Source of the DNA: Congregibacter brevis
Lineage (GTDB): Bacteria; Pseudomonadota; Gammaproteobacteria; Pseudomonadales; Halieaceae
DNA length: 64,000 nucleotides
NCBI RefSeq assembly: GCF_045689245.1
Contig: NZ_CP136865.1
Location: 3,596,001-3,660,000 of the forward strand
Reading direction: 5' to 3'
Positions 59,308 to 64,000 of this stretch are shown in pieces. The stretch's first letter is position 1. Each line of letters begins with the position of its first letter. The notes under the pieces were generated by a model. It had not been told where the DNA came from and ran no database searches. It saw nothing but the letters and a program-made list of their open reading frames with translations. The position numbers and the translations under genes were made by a program.

Positions 59308-60240
59308 CTAAAAATGGCGGTATCCATCGATCTCGCCTGCTGCATCACAGCGTACACCTGAGCCGCTTTCAACGCAGCCTATTCGTATACTCCCCTCAGG
59401 AGGTGGGACGGATTCAGGCAAAGTGAAACACAGGCGGTAATCCTCCCCTCCCCCCAGCGCCCAGGACAGAGCCTGCTCAGTCGAAACAACGGACTTCAAT
59501 GCCTGAGAAAGGGGAATGAGCGCGGAGTCTACGTACACACAGACCTTGCTTGCCTCTGCTATGTGCCCAAGATCGGCTAGAAGCCCATCAGACACATCGA
59601 TCGCAGAGGTGGCCTGACGCCGAAGACTCACGCCCAGATCAAGAGCAGGGAATGGACGCCAAAATCGCGCGCGCAAGGCATCCGCAGCCTGTACATCTCC
59701 CGTAAGACGACCCTCGATAAGTGCAAGGCCTGCAGCTGAATCTCCCAGCGAACCGCTGACATAGATCAGGTCTCCGGGCCTAGCGCCATCTCGACGGATG
59801 GCTTGTCCACTAGGAACGGCACCCATCACCTGAACACTGAGTGAGAGCGCACCTCGTGTCAGGTCACCTCCCACCAGAGGGAGATCAAAATCAGAAACGG
59901 CATCGCTCAAACCCGAACGGATATCGCTTAGCCAGGCATCATCTGCATGGGGAATACTTAGCGCCAGGGTCATGGCAAGAGGTCGGGCCCCCATCGCTGC
60001 AAGGTCACTTGCTGCCGCGGCCACGGCACGATAAGCAACATCTGCGGGAGGAGAATTCCTAGGGAAGTGCACGTCTTCAAGCATGCTGTCTACCGAGACA
60101 ACAAGCTCTTCCCCGGTCTTCAGCTGAAGCACAGCGCCGTCGTCGCCATTCCCAAGGACGACGTCCGAGCTTTTATCAAGCGTGCTGAAATATTGCGCGA
60201 TCAGGCTAAATTCGCCGCGCGGCTGCTTAGCGTCCGGCAC
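59308..60240 (-). CDS. thiL: Thiamine-monophosphate kinase
   Basis: ThiL phosphorylates thiamine monophosphate to the diphosphate coenzyme. I prefer a GTG start at 60240 (VPDAKQPRGEFSLIAQYF, 310 residues), which overlaps the end of nusB by 14 bases; a longer frame to 60318 adds a non-conserved N-terminus. The ATP-binding LGNGDDGAV, SVDSMLEDVHF, the DLTRGALSLSVQVMG and the IDVSDGLLADLGH motifs are present. It sits in the nusB-thiL-pgpA operon. Confidence 0.93.
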   Translation of the reverse strand: MPDAKQPRGEFSLIAQYFSTLDKSSDVVLGNGDDGAVLQLKTGEELVVSVDSMLEDVHFPRNSPPADVAYRAVAAAASDLAAMGARPLAMTLALSIPHADDAWLSDIRSGLSDAVSDFDLPLVGGDLTRGALSLSVQVMGAVPSGQAIRRDGARPGDLIYVSGSLGDSAAGLALIEGRLTGDVQAADALRARFWRPFPALDLGVSLRRQATSAIDVSDGLLADLGHIAEASKVCVYVDSALIPLSQALKSVVSTEQALSWALGGGEDYRLCFTLPESVPPPEGSIRIGCVESGSGVRCDAAGEIDGYRHF

Positions 60241-60679
60241 TAACCTCAGGACCACGTAATTGCCGCGCCAGCTTATCCAGCACGCCGTTGATGTACTTGT
60301 AACTCTCTGCCGCGCCAAATTTTTTGGCCAGAGCTACGGACTCATTGATAACTACCCGATAGGGAACATCGATACGATCTCGAAGCTCAAATCCCCCCAT
60401 GCGCAAAAGAGAGCGCTCAATGGGGTCAAGCTCACGTAGCTCGCGATCCAGTAATGGTTCAAGCAGACCATCAAGCTCATCTGCCAGAGGCGGAACACCG
60501 TGAATCAGCGTTTGAAAGTACTCCAAATCCACCACGGAAAAATCATAGTCCGTGCGAAACTCAGCCTCTATGTCCGTGGTAGTCGCACCAGCCATATGCC
60601 ACTGATAGAGTGCCTGTAGTGCGTAGTGACGTGCTTTACGACGACGGGCGATCAGTTCTTGTTGAGCCTGCTTAGACAC
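60227..60679 (-). CDS. nusB: Transcription antitermination factor NusB
   Basis: NusB joins NusE (S10) on BoxA RNA to form the rRNA antitermination complex. The 150-residue all-helical protein has ARHYALQALYQW near the N-terminus, LRELDPIERSLLRMGGFEL and the C-terminal RVVINESVALAKKFGAAESYKYINGVLDKL. It is one base from ribH and overlaps thiL. Confidence 0.96.
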   Translation of the reverse strand: MSKQAQQELIARRRKARHYALQALYQWHMAGATTTDIEAEFRTDYDFSVVDLEYFQTLIHGVPPLADELDGLLEPLLDRELRELDPIERSLLRMGGFELRDRIDVPYRVVINESVALAKKFGAAESYKYINGVLDKLARQLRGPEVSAGR

Positions 60680-60680
60680 C

Positions 60681-61154
60681 TCAGCCGAGCTGCCCCAGAA
60701 GGCTTACCATCTCCAATGCGGACAACGCAGCCTCAACACCCTTGTTACCGGCTTTGGTGCCAGAACGTTCGATCGCTTGCTCGATGCTATCCACCGTTAA
60801 CACCCCAAAGGATATGGGGATATCATGACTCAGACTCACTTGGGCTATACCTTTGGTACATTCCCCTGCAACGTGCTCAAAATGCGGGGTGCCACCACGA
60901 ATCACGGCCCCCAGAGCAACAATCGCATCGTAATCACCCGTCTTGGCTAAGCGCTGGCAGGCCAGGGGTATTTCAAAGGCGCCGGGAACACGAATAATGG
61001 TGATCTGCGCGTCTGCAACACCGTGACGCTTCAGGGTGTCTATTGCGCCCTCAAGCAAATGCTCCACCACAAAACTATTCCAACGACCCACCAGCAAAGC
61101 GTAACGCCCCGTAGTGTGAGTCATGGTTCCTTCGATAGTGTTTAAATTACTCAT
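60681..61154 (-). CDS. ribH: 6,7-dimethyl-8-ribityllumazine synthase
   Basis: RibH condenses 5-amino-6-ribitylaminouracil with 3,4-dihydroxy-2-butanone 4-phosphate. I start at the ATG 61154 (MSNLNTIEGTM), as an upstream TTG adds only two residues; the ATG at 61124 preceded by AAGGA is another candidate. The 157 residues show GRWNSFVVEHLLEGA, the substrate loop VPGAFEIPLA, ALGAVIRGGTPHFEHVA with the catalytic His, and GTKAGNKGVEAA. It follows the ribBA-like gene with an 85-to-90-base gap that contains short tandem repeats. Confidence 0.95.
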   Translation of the reverse strand: MSNLNTIEGTMTHTTGRYALLVGRWNSFVVEHLLEGAIDTLKRHGVADAQITIIRVPGAFEIPLACQRLAKTGDYDAIVALGAVIRGGTPHFEHVAGECTKGIAQVSLSHDIPISFGVLTVDSIEQAIERSGTKAGNKGVEAALSALEMVSLLGQLG

Positions 61155-61157
61155 GAT

Positions 61158-61188
61158 CAACTCTTCTCAGTTCTTCTCAATTCTTCGC
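61158..61188 (-). repeat. Short purine-rich tandem repeat before ribH
   Basis: On the minus strand three imperfect 10-base units of the form GAA(T/C)TGAGAA lie directly before the ribH start. The repeat supplies a purine-rich ribosome-binding region and is prone to slippage; it has no further visible role. Confidence 0.4.
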
Positions 61189-61244
61189 AGCAATAGGATA
61201 GCTGTAATCGCGGACACCCGGCCTTTCTTACCAGTTTTTGAATC

Positions 61245-62369
61245 CTAGTCAGCCGCTGGCGGCTCAAGATAGTCAATGACCTCAAGGCCAAAGCCTGAAA
61301 TGGCATTGTACTTGATCGGCGCACCCATCAGGCGAATCTTACCTACTCCGAGTTCGCGGAGTATCTGGGAACCCACACCCACGGTGTTATAGCTGTCACC
61401 CGCCTTGGGATCACGAGGTTCAATCTTACCCAGCGCAAGATCGATACTGTGCAGCAGCTGTTCATCAGTCTCGCTTCGGCTCAAAAGCACAAGAACACCG
61501 GAGCCAGCTTTTGCGATCGCTTCCAAGCTCCGCTGTACACTCCAACCGACCTGCCCTTGGATGTCGCTACCCAGCAAATCTCGCAGCGTTGAGCTCGCGT
61601 GTACGCGCACCAGCGTAGATTCAGACGCATTGATGGCTCCGAGGCTAAGCGCGATATGCAGACCACCATGGGTCCGATCGCGATAGCTCGTCATTTGGAA
61701 GGCACCATGAAGCGTGTCTATCTGACCCTCGCGTACTCGCTCGATCGTCTGCTCGTTGGCGATTCGATAGTGAATCAAATCAGCCACCGTCCCAACCTTC
61801 AAATTATGGTTGCTCGCAAACTCAATGAGGGCAGGGCCGTCGGCAAGCTCTCCCTTATCATCGAGCACATCGGCTATAACTGCCGCCGGCGTAAGACCGG
61901 CAATACGCATGTAATCAACGGCAGTTTCTGTATAGCCTGCGCGCGTCAGCACACCGCCGGGCTCCGCCGCCAAGGGAAAGATATGCCCCGGTTGCACAAT
62001 ATCGCCAGGTACCGCCTGGGGCGCCACGGCCACTTGCACCGTATGGGCTCTGTCCGCGGCGGATATCCCGGTATCAATGCCTTTCGCCGCCTCAATGGAC
62101 AGCGTGAAACGCGAAGTTTCACTGTTATTGCCCGCCACCATGGGCGGCAAGTCTAATTGCTCGCAGCGCTCTTGGGTTAAGGCAAGACACACAAGTCCTC
62201 GCGCTTTTCGTGCCATAAACGTCACTTGCTCGGCACTGCAATGCTCTGCAGCCACCATAACGACACCCTCGTTACTTCGCTCATCACGTTCATCGAGGAT
62301 CACCACCATGCGACCGTGGCGGAGGTCGTCGAGTAACTCTCCGACGCTATTGATATTCAGCTCAGTCAT
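61245..62369 (-). CDS. RibBA/RibBX-like protein with both enzyme halves degenerate
   Basis: By position and fold this is the DHBP synthase/GTP cyclohydrolase II fusion that sits between ribE and ribH in most gammaproteobacteria. Residues 1-205 match the RibB fold (RFTLSIEAAKG, TGISAADRAHTV, VQPGHIFPL, VADLIHYR). However, the catalytic loop normally reading DDEDRENEGD is DERDERSNEGV: the metal-binding Glu is Ser32 and the Asp after NEG is Val36. The second metal ligand (GHTE) is Tyr146, and the Cys-Glu pair near 166 is Ala-Asp. His129 remains. Residues 206-374 match RibA but all three zinc Cys are absent (Ser260, Gln271, Gln273). RibBX proteins with a dead C-terminal half are known; loss in the RibB half too is unusual. 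It is probably a pseudoenzyme or has changed function. It is not frameshifted. Confidence 0.8.
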   Translation of the reverse strand: MTELNINSVGELLDDLRHGRMVVILDERDERSNEGVVMVAAEHCSAEQVTFMARKARGLVCLALTQERCEQLDLPPMVAGNNSETSRFTLSIEAAKGIDTGISAADRAHTVQVAVAPQAVPGDIVQPGHIFPLAAEPGGVLTRAGYTETAVDYMRIAGLTPAAVIADVLDDKGELADGPALIEFASNHNLKVGTVADLIHYRIANEQTIERVREGQIDTLHGAFQMTSYRDRTHGGLHIALSLGAINASESTLVRVHASSTLRDLLGSDIQGQVGWSVQRSLEAIAKAGSGVLVLLSRSETDEQLLHSIDLALGKIEPRDPKAGDSYNTVGVGSQILRELGVGKIRLMGAPIKYNAISGFGLEVIDYLEPPAAD

Positions 62370-63031
62370 GCGCCTTTATCCAAGTAACCATTGTCAGCCA
62401 GGGTTTGATAATCAATCCCGCCATTGGGGTTCGCCGCCTCTTTGCCCTGCAGCAATCGCTCCAGGTAACGGGCTATCACATCGACCTCAAGGTTCACTCG
62501 ACTGCCTGGGCAATAGTGTTCAAAAACTGTTTCAGTCATGGTCTGGGGAATGATGTTGAGATCGAAATTGGCACCGTCGACGGCGTTTACCGTGAGACTC
62601 GTTCCGTCGATGCAGATGCTGCCTTTGTGCGCAATGTACTTCGCCAGATCATCCGGGGCACGAACCACAACCCGCCACGATCGCGCATCTTCCTCCATGC
62701 TGACGATCTCTCCCAATCCGTCCACGTGACCACTCACGATGTGGCCGCCGAGACGGCTTTCGGGAGTCAGCGATTTCTCTAGATTCACCGAAGAACCCTG
62801 AGACAAATCTCCCAAGGTAGTCAGATTCAAGGTCTCTCGTGAGACATCGGCCCAAAAACCATCTCCGGGCAACTCGGTGACTGTCAGACATACACCGTTG
62901 GTTGCGATGCTATCGCCGATACCGACATCATCGAGAGCCAGCTTTCCCGTGTGAATCCGCATACGAAGATCACCACCGCTAGGCTGCTGCGCCGCGACCG
63001 TCCCCACTGCCTGAATAATTCCCGTAAACAT
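62366..63031 (-). CDS. ribE: Riboflavin synthase, alpha chain
   Basis: RibE dismutates two lumazines to riboflavin and a pyrimidine that returns to RibH. The 221 residues hold two homologous lumazine-binding barrels: MFTGIIQAVGTVAA with GDSIATNGVCLTV, and GGHIVSGHVDGLG with KGSICIDGTSLTVNAV. The end overlaps the start of the RibBA-like gene by 4 bases (ATGA), so the two are translationally coupled. Confidence 0.95.
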   Translation of the reverse strand: MFTGIIQAVGTVAAQQPSGGDLRMRIHTGKLALDDVGIGDSIATNGVCLTVTELPGDGFWADVSRETLNLTTLGDLSQGSSVNLEKSLTPESRLGGHIVSGHVDGLGEIVSMEEDARSWRVVVRAPDDLAKYIAHKGSICIDGTSLTVNAVDGANFDLNIIPQTMTETVFEHYCPGSRVNLEVDVIARYLERLLQGKEAANPNGGIDYQTLADNGYLDKGA

Positions 63032-63058
63032 TCGATTTCCTAACTGCTGTACTGACTC

Positions 63059-64000
63059 TTAACTCTCGGATTGCTGTGGAGCGAAGATAAAACGATGATC
63101 GTCCCCTATTTGCCTACGATCGATCAGTCGTAGCCTCAGGGCCTCAGCCATTCGGTCGAGGGGCAAGTCCAGTAAGGGACGCGCGTGACTACCAAGAAGC
63201 ACGGGTGCCATATAGACGATCAGTTGATCGACCAGGCCACTTTGGAGCATCGCACCCGCTAAAGTGGGGCCAGATTCTAACAGAATCTCGTTACATTCCC
63301 TCGCGGAAAGTTCACCAACGATGTCTGCGGGAGCCAAGCCCCGCCCCGCCCTAGGCAGCGCCGTGTGATCAATCCCCGGTGGCAAATTGGAGTGAGCTTC
63401 CCTCGAATGAAGCAGCAGACTGGGCTGATCGCCTTGCAATACCGCGGCGTCGGCGGGTGTACGTAGATGGCTATCAGCGACAACTCGCAATGCGCGCCGC
63501 ATTGGCGGCGGCAAACGCTCGTGCCCAAAGGATTCATCTCGAACCGTCAAAGCACAATCGTCTGCCAGAACCGTACCTATCCCGGTGACGACAGCGCAGC
63601 TTTCTGCGCGCAGCTTCTGCACATCCTGTCGCGCTTGGGGCCCCGTGATCCACTGGCTCTCGCCCGAAGCCATAGCTGTGCGCCCATCTAAAGACATTGC
63701 CAGCTTCATACGAAGCCTCGGCCTGCCCCTGCGCTGCCTCGCCAGAAAACCCGCTAACTGCGACTCAACGTTAGCGGCCATAAGGCCCGCTTCCACCTCA
63801 ATACCCTCGCTCAGCAATTGCCGAATGCCGCCACCATCTACCTTGGGGTTAGGATCGCGCAGTCCAACAACCACACGCGCGACGCCAGCAGTTATCAGAG
63901 CCAGTGAACAAGGAGGAGTTCGGCCCGTATGAGCGCAAGGCTCCAGGGTGACATAGGCGGTGCTTCCGCGTGCGGCGTCACCGGCGGCCTTTAATGCCAC
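63059..64000 (-). CDS. ribD: Riboflavin biosynthesis deaminase/reductase RibD, N-terminus cut off
   Basis: RibD deaminates and then reduces the RibA product. The visible 313 residues run from the second half of the deaminase domain (YVTLEPCAHTGRTPPC with two zinc Cys) through the reductase domain (LRMKLAMSLDGRTAMASGESQWITG, VTGIGTVLADDCALTVR, LLESGPTLAGAML) to the stop. The first part with HAE and the start codon lies beyond the window edge. It precedes ribE by 27 bases in the rib operon. Confidence 0.95.
   Translation of the reverse strand: MALKAAGDAARGSTAYVTLEPCAHTGRTPPCSLALITAGVARVVVGLRDPNPKVDGGGIRQLLSEGIEVEAGLMAANVESQLAGFLARQRRGRPRLRMKLAMSLDGRTAMASGESQWITGPQARQDVQKLRAESCAVVTGIGTVLADDCALTVRDESFGHERLPPPMRRALRVVADSHLRTPADAAVLQGDQPSLLLHSREAHSNLPPGIDHTALPRAGRGLAPADIVGELSARECNEILLESGPTLAGAMLQSGLVDQLIVYMAPVLLGSHARPLLDLPLDRMAEALRLRLIDRRQIGDDHRFIFAPQQSES

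Noticed and set aside
61245..62369. Frameshift or sequencing error as the cause of the altered RibB loop
   Set aside because: The flanking family motifs stay in one frame on both sides, and several separate positions (32, 36, 146, 166, 260, 271, 273) differ by substitution; one indel could not do this.

Overview
The window is chromosomal DNA from a gammaproteobacterium. Gene content points to a marine, Halieaceae (OM60/NOR5)-like or related Cellvibrionales-type organism. This placement is inferred from gene order, the leucine-catabolism operon, a TonB receptor and several Tat-exported enzymes; no 16S rRNA gene is present. There are no insertion sequences, integrases, rRNA genes or CRISPR arrays.

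Layout. (1) About 0-17.8 kb, minus strand, is the conserved translation/transcription block. In transcription order it runs tRNA-Thr(TGT), tRNA-Tyr, tRNA-Gly, tRNA-Thr(GGT), tuf, tRNA-Trp, secE, nusG, rplK, rplA, rplJ, rplL, rpoB, rpoC, an exported unknown protein, rpsL, rpsG and fusA (cut by the window edge). (2) About 17.9-28.7 kb lies between that block and coaX-birA, which are adjacent to the tRNA/tuf block in Pseudomonas (from memory). It holds a cargo region of exported functions: a Tat-exported DJ-1/PfpI protein, a Tat-exported HisC-like aminotransferase, a TauE/SafE permease, a TonB-dependent receptor, a Tat-lipoprotein flavoenzyme that reads as a circularly permuted D-amino-acid oxidase, a Tat-exported isopenicillin-N-epimerase-like PLP enzyme, and a short Omp85-like barrel without POTRA domains. 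(3) About 28.7-39.6 kb carries coaX and birA, then the divergent liuRABCDE leucine/isovalerate operon with a perfect 18-bp palindrome at the liuR promoter, a small membrane protein and a CPA2 antiporter. (4) About 39.7-47.4 kb holds a sterol-desaturase-family protein, a DUF465 protein, cysQ, yrfG, hslR, a GGDEF/glycosyltransferase operon and an anchored degenerate SGNH-like protein. (5) About 47.5-57.4 kb has dxs separated from xseB-ispA by a six-gene glycan cassette (amino-sugar transaminase, ATP-grasp ligase, dehydrogenase, flippase, glycosyltransferase, methyltransferase). (6) About 57.5-64 kb, minus strand, is the riboflavin/NusB/thiamine block: ribD (partial), ribE, a RibBA homologue, ribH, nusB, thiL, pgpA, an aspartic protease and ribA.

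Points of most interest. First, the periplasmic amino-acid/PLP/flavin cargo region, with the permuted oxidase as its most unusual protein. Second, the RibBA homologue, which has lost the zinc cysteines of its GTP cyclohydrolase II half and also several key residues of its DHBP synthase half. Third, the terminator/promoter overlap in front of rpsL. Fourth, the c-di-GMP-linked and dxs-linked glycan genes. Start sites were reassigned where Shine-Dalgarno position, family length or signal peptide argued for it; each case is stated in its entry.
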